DNA of 64,000 bases from an uncultured Halomicronema sp. (GCA_937899725.1 CALCCA010000063.1:1-64000); one strand, 5' to 3'; positions 17,527 to 26,700 are shown, counted from the first letter of the stretch. Numbers and translations: made by a program. The notes: generated by a model from the sequence alone, not told the origin.

Positions 17527-18618
17527 TTACCACGGTAAATCGGGATATCTTTCTCGCAGGCTCTCGACTGCTGCAAGCCCATCCAAGAAAAACTGCTTAA
17601 TAGAGGCAACATGATCCTTTTCAGGTAAAAAATACTTCATGTCTTTAGACAGTCTGATTGAAGACCAGGCATCAGTTTCATTTAAGCTGACACCATGCCA
17701 AGCATTAGTCGAATCTCGGGAAATTTCATGCATCCTTGAAATAACAGCATCTCGATTCGAAAAGTCTGGTTGTATCTGAAGTGCGATAGTAATTACTGGA
17801 TAATCAGAAGCACTATCAATATTAAGCTGATCAAAACCCATGAAACATCCGACTTGCTTCCAGGGTGACTGTTGTGTGGAGGCGAACATTACAATTCGCT
17901 TGTGATGTCTAAGCTGATGAAAACCTGAAGAAGGCCATTGAATAGAACAACCAAAAACATTATTGAATCTATCTTTGACTTCATCATCTAAGCAGGCATT
18001 TACTAAATTCAAGGAATGCTCAAAATTCACCAAAGACACAATATCTAATGGAGAGAAATGATTGCCGACAGCCATTTTATGAATCTCCATGAAATGTGCT
18101 AATTCTTCTCTGAAATACGTTTCCGGGAATTGCGTTAAAAGTTGATAGAGCAAAAACCATCTTGTCTGAAAAAAATTAATTTTGTTCGTTTTGACATTGC
18201 AGAGAATCAAAAACTTATCTTTTGGCTCATAATCTCTTGTAATGTAGATCAAATATTTGTATTCATAGGATTCTATACTTCCGAGTATTTCTGCATATCG
18301 CTTTAGCTGCTCCTTACCCTCGCGAGAGGAGATTTTAGATTCAACAAAAACTATCGAAGATTTTCCATCTTCACTTTCAAGCTCTATGACCAAATCAGGT
18401 CGACTTTTTCCTTCATGGCTTTCTAAAGGAAGATAAGATCGCTGCGTTGAAATCCTTGAGATGGTCTGACCTTTGAAATGACTATCTGTTGCAGTTTCTA
18501 GCCATATTTTTAAGAAGTCTGGATTTCGCTTAAAGAAATAGGCTACAACCTCCGAGAAAAAATCTTCCGTCGGTTTCGGTTTCTCACTAAGTGCTAGCAG
18601 CTTTACTAGTAAGTCCAT
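17527..18618 (-). CDS. PD-(D/E)XK nuclease family protein
   Basis: The 363-residue protein carries a PD-(D/E)XK core near residues 72-100: RPDLVIELES, then IVFVESKISSREGKEQLKRYAEIL, giving Asp...Glu-Ser-Lys plus a following helix with Gln. The layout fits the PD-(D/E)XK_4-type families often seen as orphan nucleases in defence regions. The remainder is unfamiliar. The gene is visibly AT-richer than its neighbours and has no partner gene, which suggests recent acquisition. Confidence 0.7.
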   Translation of the reverse strand: MDLLVKLLALSEKPKPTEDFFSEVVAYFFKRNPDFLKIWLETATDSHFKGQTISRISTQRSYLPLESHEGKSRPDLVIELESEDGKSSIVFVESKISSREGKEQLKRYAEILGSIESYEYKYLIYITRDYEPKDKFLILCNVKTNKINFFQTRWFLLYQLLTQFPETYFREELAHFMEIHKMAVGNHFSPLDIVSLVNFEHSLNLVNACLDDEVKDRFNNVFGCSIQWPSSGFHQLRHHKRIVMFASTQQSPWKQVGCFMGFDQLNIDSASDYPVITIALQIQPDFSNRDAVISRMHEISRDSTNAWHGVSLNETDAWSSIRLSKDMKYFLPEKDHVASIKQFFLDGLAAVESLRERYPDLPW

Positions 18619-18807
18619 TCAAATAGGCCCTCAACTGCGGATTTCTTAGGATCGATCCTTGTACATCTAAGTTCTTATGCCCAATATCAAACTATCTGCG
18701 CTATCAACTAACACTAATTAACAACCCAATCAAAGTAGAAACAATTAGTTCCGAAAAACATTAAGATAAGTAAATACGTTAACGATCGCTGAGAGCTGAT
18801 TTCCATC

Positions 18808-19791
18808 GTGCAACTTGCCCATCGTCTTGACTCAGAGCGCCCTGTAGAACCTATCAGGGACTCTATTGTGCTGGCTACCCGTGACCTCACCAAAACCTAC
18901 GGGCGAGGCAAGCAACGGTTTGAAGCTGTCAAACACGTCTCGCTCACCCTGCATCGCGGCGAAGTCTTGGCGTTCCTCGGGCCAAACGGGGCGGGTAAAA
19001 CCACGACCATCAAGATGATTGCTGGTCTCGTGCGCCCTGATCGCGGTCAAGTCACCGTCGCGGGCGCCGACCCCCATCGTCGTCCCAGCGCTCTGCGCCA
19101 CATTGGGGCCGTGCTTGAAGGCAACCGCAACCTTTATTGGCGACTCACCCCCGAAGAAAACTTGGAATATTTTGGTGTGCTGCGTCAAGTGCCGCGCAAA
19201 ATTGCCCATCGACGCGGACTGGAGCTGCTAGACCGCTTTGAGTTATTGGACAAGCGCCAGACGCCGGTGCAGAAACTCTCACGGGGCATGCAGCAAAAGC
19301 TGGCGATCGCGGTTGCCCTGATCCACAATCCACAACTGCTGCTGCTGGATGAGCCTACTCTGGGACTGGATGTCGAAGCGGGGGAAACCGTCAAAGCCCT
19401 GGTGCGACAAATTGCTCAAGAAGGTCGCGCCATTTTGCTGACCACCCACCAGCTCGACGTTGCTGAAGAACTCTCCGATCGCGTCGCTATCATTCGCCGA
19501 GGCCGTATTATCGCTGAGCAATCGACCGAGTCTTTGCTCAAAGAATTTTCCGATTCCGCCTATCAGCTCGAAGTTGAAGGCACCTTGACGGCTCAGCAAC
19601 ACCAAAAAGTCACGCAGCTGGGCGGACGGGTAGATGGTTCACACATCACCTATGCCGGTACGCCCCCCAATCTCTACGCCCTGCTGGGAGCCCTGCATCC
19701 CCTACCGTTGGTCTCAGTGCAGCGCGATCGCGCCGACCTAACCCAAGTCTTTCTCAAGCTGGTCAAAGATACCCAGGATTCTGCATCATGA
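18808..19791 (+). CDS. ABC transporter ATP-binding protein
   Basis: The 327-residue protein has a full ABC set: Walker A GPNGAGKT (about 58-65), the Q-loop region, signature LSRGMQQKLAIA, Walker B LLLLDEPTLGLD and the H-loop TTHQ. The C-terminal extension (STESLLKEFSDSAYQLEVEG...) matches drug/polysaccharide ABC-2-type exporters of the CcmA class. It overlaps the permease gene by four bases. The GTG start is uncertain, and the conserved domain begins at about residue 21. Confidence 0.92.
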   Translation: MQLAHRLDSERPVEPIRDSIVLATRDLTKTYGRGKQRFEAVKHVSLTLHRGEVLAFLGPNGAGKTTTIKMIAGLVRPDRGQVTVAGADPHRRPSALRHIGAVLEGNRNLYWRLTPEENLEYFGVLRQVPRKIAHRRGLELLDRFELLDKRQTPVQKLSRGMQQKLAIAVALIHNPQLLLLDEPTLGLDVEAGETVKALVRQIAQEGRAILLTTHQLDVAEELSDRVAIIRRGRIIAEQSTESLLKEFSDSAYQLEVEGTLTAQQHQKVTQLGGRVDGSHITYAGTPPNLYALLGALHPLPLVSVQRDRADLTQVFLKLVKDTQDSAS

Positions 19792-20561
19792 TGGATTTGC
19801 TCTATGTTGAACTAAAACGCACCTGGATCCAATTCATCCGCTACCCCGCTGAAGTGATCGCCGGGTTAATCATCACCACCTCCGTCTTTTACGGCCTGTT
19901 TCTCAGTGCCCGATATATGGCCGGGCCGAGCTTTGCCTTTGGCGATCGCCTCGATGCCGTCGTCGTTGGCTATGTGTTGTGGACGCTCAATCTGTACATC
20001 ATTAACGACATTGCGATCGGTCTGCAGTCCGAAGCGCAAACCGGCACGCTAGAGCAAGTCTTTCTTTCGCCTTTCGGAGCGCCCCGCGTGTTTTTAGCGC
20101 GAGCGGTGGCTAGCCTGGCGCTGCGATTTACCCTGCTGGTGGGCATCGTCCTGCTGCTGATGGGGCTCTCTGGCAGTCGCCTTTCCTTCCCGATTACGCT
20201 GATTTTCCCCTTTCTCTCTCTGGTGATGGCGGGCTACGGCTTTGCCTTTATGATGGGCGCTTGTGCCTTGGTGTTTAAACGCGTGCAGCAAATCTTGGGT
20301 ATTTTCCAGTTCTTGCTGTTGTTCTTACTCGCCGCCCCTTTTGAAGAATCCACTGGCATCATGCAGTCGCTCCGGTTCTTGCTGCCGATGATTCCCAGCA
20401 CGGGGCTGCTGCGTGACCTCATGGCCCGCGATATTGGTCTTGATTGGGCCACCTACGGCTTGGCCCTGTTGAACGGCATTGCCTACCTGGCCGTCGGCCT
20501 CTTCGTATTTCGCTGGGCCGAACGCATGGCGAAAAAGCGCGGTTCACTGAGCGGCTATTAA
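19788..20561 (+). CDS. ABC-2 type transporter permease
   Basis: The 257-residue protein has about six hydrophobic segments and the ABC-2 layout: an N-terminal amphipathic stretch (ELKRTWIQFIRYPAEVIAG), a loop GTLEQVFLSPFGAPRVFLARAVAS, and a C-terminal membrane helix followed by a basic tail. Together with the coupled ATPase it would form an efflux or export pump. The substrate cannot be assigned from sequence. Confidence 0.9.
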   Translation: MMDLLYVELKRTWIQFIRYPAEVIAGLIITTSVFYGLFLSARYMAGPSFAFGDRLDAVVVGYVLWTLNLYIINDIAIGLQSEAQTGTLEQVFLSPFGAPRVFLARAVASLALRFTLLVGIVLLLMGLSGSRLSFPITLIFPFLSLVMAGYGFAFMMGACALVFKRVQQILGIFQFLLLFLLAAPFEESTGIMQSLRFLLPMIPSTGLLRDLMARDIGLDWATYGLALLNGIAYLAVGLFVFRWAERMAKKRGSLSGY

Positions 20562-20759
20562 TCGGTTGCCCGTCCTTGCTACAGCAAATCGCAATGTGAT
20601 TAGCTCACCACAGATGGCTGAAGTCACCCTGCGGTAGGCCTTTCAATTCTGTAGGGCTTGCCTGCCCTGCTCGCAGGGGATTCGACTTCTGCATTCCGAA
20701 TTCAGGAGTCACCGCCAATCCGCGATCGCGGTGACTCCTGAATTACGGGATGAATTCGC

Positions 20760-20893
20760 CCCCCAGCCCCCAATTCTGAGGGAGCCGGATTTCTCAAAGT
20801 CCCCCAGAATTGGGGGCTTAAAGCCCTTCGGGCAGACAAGAAAAGGGGGCGAGATAACTGGCAACTCAAATAGATCCATACTTCGATTCAGCA
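20760..20893. repeat. Dispersed repeat, copy B (inverted relative to 1067-1205)
   Basis: This is the reverse complement of the repeat at 1067-1205, with the same order of blocks (CCCCCAATTCTG, GGATTTCTCAAAGTCCCCC, GGGGGCGAGAT, CCATACTTCGATTCAGC). Internally the two CCCCCAATTCTG-type blocks are inverted and can form a stem of about 12 bp. It occupies most of the gap between the ABC permease and the AMIN/TonB gene, and no other gene is seen there. Confidence 0.6.
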
Positions 20894-20911
20894 ATGCCGA
20901 ATCGACCATGC

Positions 20912-21598
20912 TCATTCAACAGAGAAGGTAAACTCGATCGGGATGCTGCCCCCTTGGTCACCATAGCCCTGAACCTCAAACTCATAAGTCAATGCCGCCT
21001 CTACAGCGGCTTGATCAAGCAAGGCGTTGCCGCTAGAGCGCTCGACAAACGCCTCCGTCGCAACCCCCTCGGCATCAAATTCAATTCTCAGTGAGACAGT
21101 CGCGGCGATGCGATCGCTCAGAGCAGCGTCAGGATACTCAGGTCTGGGGCAATACCGACAGCGAATCGATCTGACCGGTGGCATGACATTCAAGACAATC
21201 TGGCTCTCGTCTCGACTGATATCAACTGTCGGTGCCCCACCCCCACCGACCAGGTTAATGCGCACGCTGTTGGCATCCAGGGGTTCAACCAAAACGCGCT
21301 CAATACCGCTGATGGGAGCCGCTTGATCAGCCGCCAGCCCTGCACCCAATTGTGTAACCAGCAGATCTAGGATAATCTCATCGCCCACACTCGTTTGCAA
21401 AATCGTAGCCTGCTCGGCATTCGGCACCTCTAAGTGAATGACTAAGCTGTTAGCCGTTGAGAGGATATCGACGTGGGTGATTTGTCTGACTTGAGCCCGA
21501 GCTGGCGCGATGAAAACGAGGTTGAGAGCCGCGTTCACGCAGTGTGTGCAGAGCACCATCGCTCCGACCGTGGCTCTCAAGGCAAATGGGTGCGGCAT
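20912..21598 (-). CDS. Secreted AMIN-TonB C-terminal domain fusion
   Basis: The 228-residue protein has a signal peptide ending near APARAQ and an AMIN domain at about residues 37-138 (ITHVDILSTANSLVIHLEVP ... VLVEPLDANSVRINLVGG). The final 80 residues look like a TonB C-terminal domain (PEYPDAALSDRIAATVSLRIEFDAEG ... FVERSSGNALLDQAAVEAAL). AMIN domains bind periplasmic envelope structures. TonB C-domains contact outer-membrane receptors or act as scaffolds. The usual N-terminal membrane anchor and proline-rich linker of TonB are absent, so it is unlikely to transduce energy itself. Confidence 0.7.
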   Translation of the reverse strand: MPHPFALRATVGAMVLCTHCVNAALNLVFIAPARAQVRQITHVDILSTANSLVIHLEVPNAEQATILQTSVGDEIILDLLVTQLGAGLAADQAAPISGIERVLVEPLDANSVRINLVGGGGAPTVDISRDESQIVLNVMPPVRSIRCRYCPRPEYPDAALSDRIAATVSLRIEFDAEGVATEAFVERSSGNALLDQAAVEAALTYEFEVQGYGDQGGSIPIEFTFSVE

Positions 21599-21665
21599 AG
21601 AATTTTGAGCGGCTCAACCGATCACCGGGGTTCACCCTCTCGATAGCTCAAATCACCGACCGGCG

Positions 21666-22307
21666 TCAATTACGTTGAAGCAACCAAACAGTTTCTCTCG
21701 CTGCACATTTTCCTCTAAAGCCGCCGGGAAGCTCTGTACTCTCAAGTTGGGAGATTTGATAGCGATCGCCATAGTGGTGCTGCACCTCTGCTGAGCTGAT
21801 GGAAAACGGCGGCCCTGACATCAAGGTTTGGTCGTATTCGTAGGTGACGAGTAACTGCGGTGCCTGGTCGGTAATGTGTCTGAGGTGAGCGGTATAGCGA
21901 TCGCGCACTGCCGCTGGCAAAGCCACCAAAGCGGCCCGGTCATAAATGGCATCTACTGAGCCCAGCATCTCGCTAGAAACCTGAAAAATATCACCGACAA
22001 AAATGTCGATATTCTCAGCACTGTAGTGCTTGACTTTACCCATTTCTACGATTTGGGGCGTGACGTCTAGTTCTACAAATAACTGCTGAATGGCAATTTC
22101 AATCAGTTCAGCGCCCGCCACCCGATACCCGTGAGCCAGCAGCCAAGCAATATCCAGCGTTTTGCCCGACAAGGGCACAAACACCCGGCGACCTTGGGCT
22201 AAAGCCAGCGTCTCAAAATAGTTGACCAGAACTGGATTCGCCTCGCTTTTGTGGAACGCAATTTTATTCTGTTCCCACTTCTGCAGCCAGTAGCTTGTAT
22301 TCACCAT
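21666..22307 (-). CDS. tpm: Thiopurine S-methyltransferase family protein
   Basis: The 213-residue protein shows the TPMT pattern: YWLQKWEQNKIAFHKSEANPVLVNYF, then RVFVPLSGKTLDIAWLLAHGYRVAGAELIEIAI, FVGDIFQ, DAIYDRAALVALP and a late GPPFSIS. The SAM site is GKTLD plus GAELIE. Bacterial relatives methylate thiols, selenium or tellurium species; the substrate here is not known. The ATG at 22307 matches the family N terminus, and the upstream ATG at 22370 adds unrelated residues. Confidence 0.88.
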   Translation of the reverse strand: MVNTSYWLQKWEQNKIAFHKSEANPVLVNYFETLALAQGRRVFVPLSGKTLDIAWLLAHGYRVAGAELIEIAIQQLFVELDVTPQIVEMGKVKHYSAENIDIFVGDIFQVSSEMLGSVDAIYDRAALVALPAAVRDRYTAHLRHITDQAPQLLVTYEYDQTLMSGPPFSISSAEVQHHYGDRYQISQLESTELPGGFRGKCAARETVWLLQRN

Positions 22308-22584
22308 CAGCGCCTCTAACCCTCTACTTATCCACTCCAATCCAGCGTATCCGCTACCGATAATCCTCAAACCTCAATCGAAGCTCACTTTTGCTGAGCA
22401 GCGGTGTCCGCGCTTGAACTCTTCACTCATGTCAAACGGTCTCATTTTTGTTGATAGAGGCCGCCCTGCCGCGATCGCACCCAAGGTGATGAGAAAAGCC
22501 GCAACTTTCTCTGACTGAGGAATTGGCTACCGTCGCGGATTGTCGTTTGGGGAATCGCGCTTCAATAACATACCGATAAATCCG

Positions 22585-22635
22585 GTTTCGACTCCGCTCA
22601 ACCTACGTATCCCGAGAGTTGAGCGGAGTCGAAAC
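22585..22635. repeat. Inverted repeat with 18-bp perfect arms
   Basis: GTTTCGACTCCGCTCAAC (22585-22602) pairs perfectly with GTTGAGCGGAGTCGAAAC (22618-22635) around a 15-base loop. It lies in the 360-base gap between the TPMT-like gene and the YwiC-like gene, just beyond the latter's end on its strand. No T-run follows. Such arms are often parts of dispersed palindromic repeats. Nothing else is evident in the gap. Confidence 0.65.
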
Positions 22636-22670
22636 TCGCCGCGCGGGTACTTGATTGTCAAGCGTATCCC

Positions 22671-23477
22671 TTAGCTAAGATGAGCGGGGAGTTGTGACAG
22701 GGCGGCAACCACCAAAAACAAAAAGCTGGTGCCCGTTTCCAGCATCGCGACCGACTGAATTTGGGTGTTGCAGTACCAGTCTCGCTGCCAGAGAATCAGC
22801 CCAAACTTGAGGAGGGCGATGCCAAACGCCGCCGCCGTGACTGGGGCCAGCCAATGCGCCTGCCACAGTAACCCGACTAAAGCCGTGGCGATCGCGTGAA
22901 AGGCTGCCCCAGCCGCCACCGAAGCGGTGCGCGCTTTGCGCAACTTGACGGTAAAAATAGCGCTGGAGAAAAAGAGGGCATTCAGCAGCCAGAGGGCGAT
23001 CACGCCTGGGCTGAGCGTGCCCGTGGTCGCGACGTAGGCCAGCGGTGCGGCCGCACAAGCAGCGGCGAACGTAATGAGTTCGTTCCAGACTGATTTTTGC
23101 TGTCGCTGCCAGATTGACCAACCATCTACAATGGTCGCGACTCCCACGGCCCCGTAAATAGCGCCTAGAGACCCTGGTTGCAAACTGTGCCATAGCAGCC
23201 AGAGGGCGATCGCGATCGCAGTGCCGCCATAGAGACTCAGCCAGACTAAATATCGTAGCTTCCAACTGCGCCGCTGCTTAATCTGCAAGCTGACTGGATG
23301 CTCGGCCTGAAAGCCACAGTAGGCACAGATCAGTGCGAGTGTGGTGGCACCCGTCCAGTGTTGAGCTGCAGCGGCCCCGGTCAAAAAGGACACCGCTAGC
23401 ATCACGTAGACGCCATGCTCTGGCGATAGCGTCGGCAAGTACCACGGTTTACTGGTTTGGGGGGCGATCGTCGTCAT
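22671..23477 (-). CDS. YwiC-like membrane protein
   Basis: The 268-residue protein has about eight hydrophobic segments and starts with the family-specific WYLPTLSPEHGVYVMLAVSFLTG. The PEHG motif just before the first membrane helix marks the YwiC-like family. In Bacillus, ywiC lies beside fnr and nitrate-respiration genes, and its function is unknown. Here it is downstream of a cupin gene (five-base gap), and a Crp/Fnr regulator lies about 1.8 kb away. The ATG at 23477 is preferred over one 33 bases earlier. Confidence 0.8.
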   Translation of the reverse strand: MTTIAPQTSKPWYLPTLSPEHGVYVMLAVSFLTGAAAAQHWTGATTLALICAYCGFQAEHPVSLQIKQRRSWKLRYLVWLSLYGGTAIAIALWLLWHSLQPGSLGAIYGAVGVATIVDGWSIWQRQQKSVWNELITFAAACAAAPLAYVATTGTLSPGVIALWLLNALFFSSAIFTVKLRKARTASVAAGAAFHAIATALVGLLWQAHWLAPVTAAAFGIALLKFGLILWQRDWYCNTQIQSVAMLETGTSFLFLVVAALSQLPAHLS

Positions 23478-23481
23478 GACC

Positions 23482-23817
23482 TTAACTCGCACTCGACAAT
23501 GTGAGAACAAACGCTAGATTGGCCGCCGCCGTTAGAGCATGGGGGGCATTAGCTGCCATGAAGATAAATACACCCGGCGCTAGCGCAATGGTTTCGCCAT
23601 TTAAGGTCAGTGAGCCGGTGCCTTCTACCACTTGCACCGTGGCGTTGCGGGTGGACGTATGCTCCGAAATTTCGGTATTCGCGGCGAGACAAAATAAGCT
23701 GTATTGGCACACTTCATCTTTCCAGATGACTTTGCTGAGCACCCCCGATTCGGGATAAGTCAGGTGATCTTTGAGTTGTAGGGTGGTGGTTTCAGCAGAA
23801 ATGAGAGCGGTAAACAT
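23482..23817 (-). CDS. Cupin-domain small protein
   Basis: The 111-residue single-cupin protein contains ISEHTSTRNATVQVVEGTGSLTLNGE and APGVFIFMAANAPHAL, the two cupin motifs. His in SEH, Glu in VVEG and His in PHAL are possible metal ligands. The start MFTALISAE (23817) is preferred, since the longer frame upstream (to 23976) reads through low-complexity sequence. It is followed within five bases by the YwiC-like gene. Confidence 0.75.
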   Translation of the reverse strand: MFTALISAETTTLQLKDHLTYPESGVLSKVIWKDEVCQYSLFCLAANTEISEHTSTRNATVQVVEGTGSLTLNGETIALAPGVFIFMAANAPHALTAAANLAFVLTLSSAS

Positions 23818-24056
23818 GATTTTAGCCGGTAACTGGATGAGCAATGTGGTGCAAGGTGCAGGATCGATGGGTGCCCAGGTGGATGAGTAAGCGGTGCAAG
23901 GTATAGCAGAGGGTAGAAAGGTGCAGAGTTCAAGGTGCAAGGCAAGCGATTGGGCGACTTTAAAGTGTCCAAACATGACCGCGAGTCGCTATATCAGGTG
24001 AAGGGTGCTGTCTTGAACCTGAGACCTTGAACCTGAGACCCAATCCCCTTAACCCC

Positions 24057-24845
24057 TTATGCCCCCTTTCTCGCCGTCAGGACGACATATCCGAGGTCGC
24101 TGCCATGACGCACAAAGGTTTCTCGCATGGCCAGAATCCGTTGACGTAAGACCGGCCGAGTCAGAATGTTCCAGCCAATGGTGAGCAAGGTGGTAACGCC
24201 TTCTTCTTGAGCAATGCGGCTGGGATTGAGCAGGGTCATGGGGCCAGTATCGTGGTTTTCGACGGTCAGGCCCTCCTGCTGGCAAGCGGCGAACCAACCG
24301 TCAGCCGGAAGCGGTGCGGCATTGACGCGAATGGTGGTGGACAGGTCGCGGTGAATCGTGTCGGTGTGGTCTCCCTCAATGCGCAGTTCGTGACTGAGAA
24401 ATTGACCGCCCGGTTTGAGGCGATCGCGAATGCCCGCCAGCACCTTGGCTTTGCCCGCATCCGACTGCATGGTCAAAATGGCTTCGGCCAACACATAATC
24501 AAACTGCTGGATGATGGCCTCGAGGTGAAAAATATCGCCCTGAATAATGGTGACCTGACCGGTCAACCTGGCGGCGGCGATGTTGGCCTGGGCCCGGGCC
24601 ACGCTATCGGGATTTTTCTCGACGCCGACGACGCGTACGCCATAGCGCTGAGCCAAGGCGATCGCACTGTAACCAAAGCTCGCGGCGAGTTCTAGGACGG
24701 TTTCACCCGGCTGAAAGTTAGCCCAGGTAAAGAGTTGCTCAGTCGCGGTATAGCCCCCTGGCCGCAGGGCTTTTTTGCCCGCAGCAGCTAACACCTGATG
24801 CCCCGGCGCGATTTCGAAGTTGAGTCGGCTTTGAGTCTGAGTCAT
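24057..24845 (-). CDS. Class I SAM-dependent methyltransferase
   Basis: The 262-residue protein has a Rossmann SAM-binding fold with motif I ETVLELAASFGYSAIALAQ, the acidic residue in VVGVEKN, motif II GDIFHLEAIIQQFDYVLAE, and LKPGGQFL. The first motif reads LAASFG rather than the common LGCGxG. The substrate is unknown. It lies in the same minus-strand run as the cupin and YwiC-like genes, separated by a 240-base stretch with short tandem repeats (TTGAACCTGAGACC, 24013-24041). Confidence 0.8.
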   Translation of the reverse strand: MTQTQSRLNFEIAPGHQVLAAAGKKALRPGGYTATEQLFTWANFQPGETVLELAASFGYSAIALAQRYGVRVVGVEKNPDSVARAQANIAAARLTGQVTIIQGDIFHLEAIIQQFDYVLAEAILTMQSDAGKAKVLAGIRDRLKPGGQFLSHELRIEGDHTDTIHRDLSTTIRVNAAPLPADGWFAACQQEGLTVENHDTGPMTLLNPSRIAQEEGVTTLLTIGWNILTRPVLRQRILAMRETFVRHGSDLGYVVLTARKGA

Positions 24846-25247
24846 GGCTTTTACCTCAGGAAGTTGACCTGAGTTTGCCAGGGATGCTCAAGACAATCTA
24901 TGAGGTAGCTCATAAACTGGTCAGCAACTGGGTAACGGGTGTGAACAGAAGATCGAGAGCCGGGGGCAAGGGTTATACCAGCTCTCAGTGATCGGACTTC
25001 CGATGCAGTCTTGGAAACGCAGAGGAGCCAAGGAGCAGGGGAGCCAGATCTGTAGCCTTGTTTTAGAGAATCGGTATTAGCCCGGCACCAATAAACCTGA
25101 ACCAACGACCAATCACCAATAACCTTGAACCCGAAACCTCATCCCTACGGTTTGACCTCAAAACCTCACGCCCCCTACCCCTGAGTTGCACACCCTCTTA
25201 ATTAAGAATTATTCTCACTAGTAGATGGTTGATTCAATACGTTTAGA
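24846..25247. promoter_or_regulatory. Divergent intergenic region (methyltransferase / Crp-Fnr)
   Basis: This 400-base gap separates a minus-strand methyltransferase from a plus-strand Crp/Fnr gene and must hold both promoters. An AT-rich stretch (TTAATTAAGAATTATT) sits at 25199-25214. I could not find a convincing TTGAT-N4-ATCAA FNR box. No gene is evident. Confidence 0.4.
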
Positions 25248-25988
25248 TTGGTTTCAGTCTTGGCCTCCCCCATTGATGTAACTCAGCTGCGCTCTCTGTC
25301 TCTGTTTGCTGACCTTGAGGTCTCCGTGCTGCAGCAACTCGCTGAGAGCAGTCGGGTGCGGTCATACCAGGCTGATGAGGTGGTGTTTTATGAGGGTGAG
25401 GTGCTTCCTGCGGGTTTGCATGTGTTGCTCTCCGGACGCCTGCGGATGACCAAAATCGCAGCCTCGGGCAAAGAAACGATTCTGCGAATTTTGCCAGCGG
25501 GAGAACTGTTTGCAGCACCGGCGCTGTGTGGTGACGGCATCGCCCCAGCCACGGTGGCCGCGATCGCCCCAGCGACTGTGCTCATCCTCGATCGCCAAGC
25601 TTTGCTGACCAGTTTCGCGCAAATGCCAGAACTGGCGCTCCATTTACTGGCCGTCTTTAACCAACGGCTGCAGCAACTGCATCAGCGCGTGCATGGTCTG
25701 GTCTCAGAACGGGCAATTGCGCGTTTGATCCACTATCTGGAATCAATGGCCGAGTATGGCGGCACCGACGCCGTGGCGGCGGGAGCACAGCTGCGATCGC
25801 GCTGCACGTACTATCAAATCGCCCGCAGCATTGGCATTACCTATGAAGAATGCGTTCGGCTCTTCAAGCAACTCAAACCCGCTGTTACCTACCAGCGCGG
25901 ACTGATTACCCTGCGCGATCGCGATCGCCTACGCGCCCTCAGCGCCGAACTGCCTCACCCACCAGATCCCAACTGCAGCACCGATTAA
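25248..25988 (+). CDS. Crp/Fnr family transcription regulator
   Basis: The protein has about 246 residues. A cNMP-binding-type beta roll opens LRSLSLFADLEVSVLQQLAESSRVRSYQADEVVFYEGE and runs through GLHVLLSGRLRM and ILRILPAGELF. A dimerisation helix and a C-terminal winged helix (YYQIARSIGITYEECVRLFKQL) follow. No N-terminal cysteine cluster for an Fe-S centre is present, which argues against a classical oxygen-sensing FNR; a DNR-like or cAMP-type sensor is possible. No ATG is available in frame near the 5' end, so a TTG (25248 or 25260) must be used. Confidence 0.88.
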   Translation: MVSVLASPIDVTQLRSLSLFADLEVSVLQQLAESSRVRSYQADEVVFYEGEVLPAGLHVLLSGRLRMTKIAASGKETILRILPAGELFAAPALCGDGIAPATVAAIAPATVLILDRQALLTSFAQMPELALHLLAVFNQRLQQLHQRVHGLVSERAIARLIHYLESMAEYGGTDAVAAGAQLRSRCTYYQIARSIGITYEECVRLFKQLKPAVTYQRGLITLRDRDRLRALSAELPHPPDPNCSTD

Positions 25989-26154
25989 CCTGAGGGTGGA
26001 AGACAGAAGGGGCTCAGGGCCTCGGTTGCCGATCTTCGGCCCAAGCCATCCCCCTGCACCCGGTACCTCAAACCCATACCTCATGGTGAAAATAAAAGGC
26101 AGAAGGGACATATTTGGCAGGGTCGGGCGATCATTGCGTCCATAATTTAGAGCC

Positions 26155-26700
26155 ATGATCAATGAGAAAAATACTATGCGGCGCACGGAAGCCTTATTCG
26201 GCTCTTGGGTACTAGCCATCGTCATTGTGTGGATCTTTGGCCAAAGTACCTATCACGGAGTAACACAATCGATGATCGCGAACGGTGCCGTCATTGATGA
26301 TGCCTGCCCGGTGGGAAGTGGACCGCCGTTTCATCTGGCAATCTATGGTCTTATTTACTCAGGGCTCTACCTGGCCATCGGAACGGCTGCTGGAATCGGT
26401 ATAGGGATACTGCTGGGTGGTTTTATATCGTGGTGTCCGCCACAAGTTGGCAAGCCCGTTATGGCTTTTATACAGTTGTCCGCAATTATGCTTTTGAATG
26501 CGATCGCAACCTTTATTGGTAGCGGCATGTTAGCAGGCATTTTGGCGGCCCACTACTTACCCTTGTGTTTACATGATCTCGTTATACAGAACGGGGCCTA
26601 CAGGAGCTCGCTCAACCCGCCCATTTTTTGGGGAATGTCACTGCTGGGAAGCAATTTAGTTTTGCCATTCTGGGCAAGAGCGATCGCAATTCGACAATAG
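26155..26700 (+). CDS. Multi-pass membrane protein, unknown
   Basis: The 181-residue protein has about four hydrophobic segments, including LAIYGLIYSGLYLAIGTAAGIGIGILLGGF and FIQLSAIMLLNAIATFIGSGMLAGIL. I recognise no family. Translation could start at 26155 or at 26176 (MRRTEALF). It is followed by a second small membrane protein of similar layout, and the two may be paralogues or partners. Confidence 0.55.
   Translation: MINEKNTMRRTEALFGSWVLAIVIVWIFGQSTYHGVTQSMIANGAVIDDACPVGSGPPFHLAIYGLIYSGLYLAIGTAAGIGIGILLGGFISWCPPQVGKPVMAFIQLSAIMLLNAIATFIGSGMLAGILAAHYLPLCLHDLVIQNGAYRSSLNPPIFWGMSLLGSNLVLPFWARAIAIRQ

Noticed and set aside
24846-25247. FNR box upstream of the Crp/Fnr gene
   Set aside because: No TTGAT-N4-ATCAA match could be found; only AT-rich sequence.
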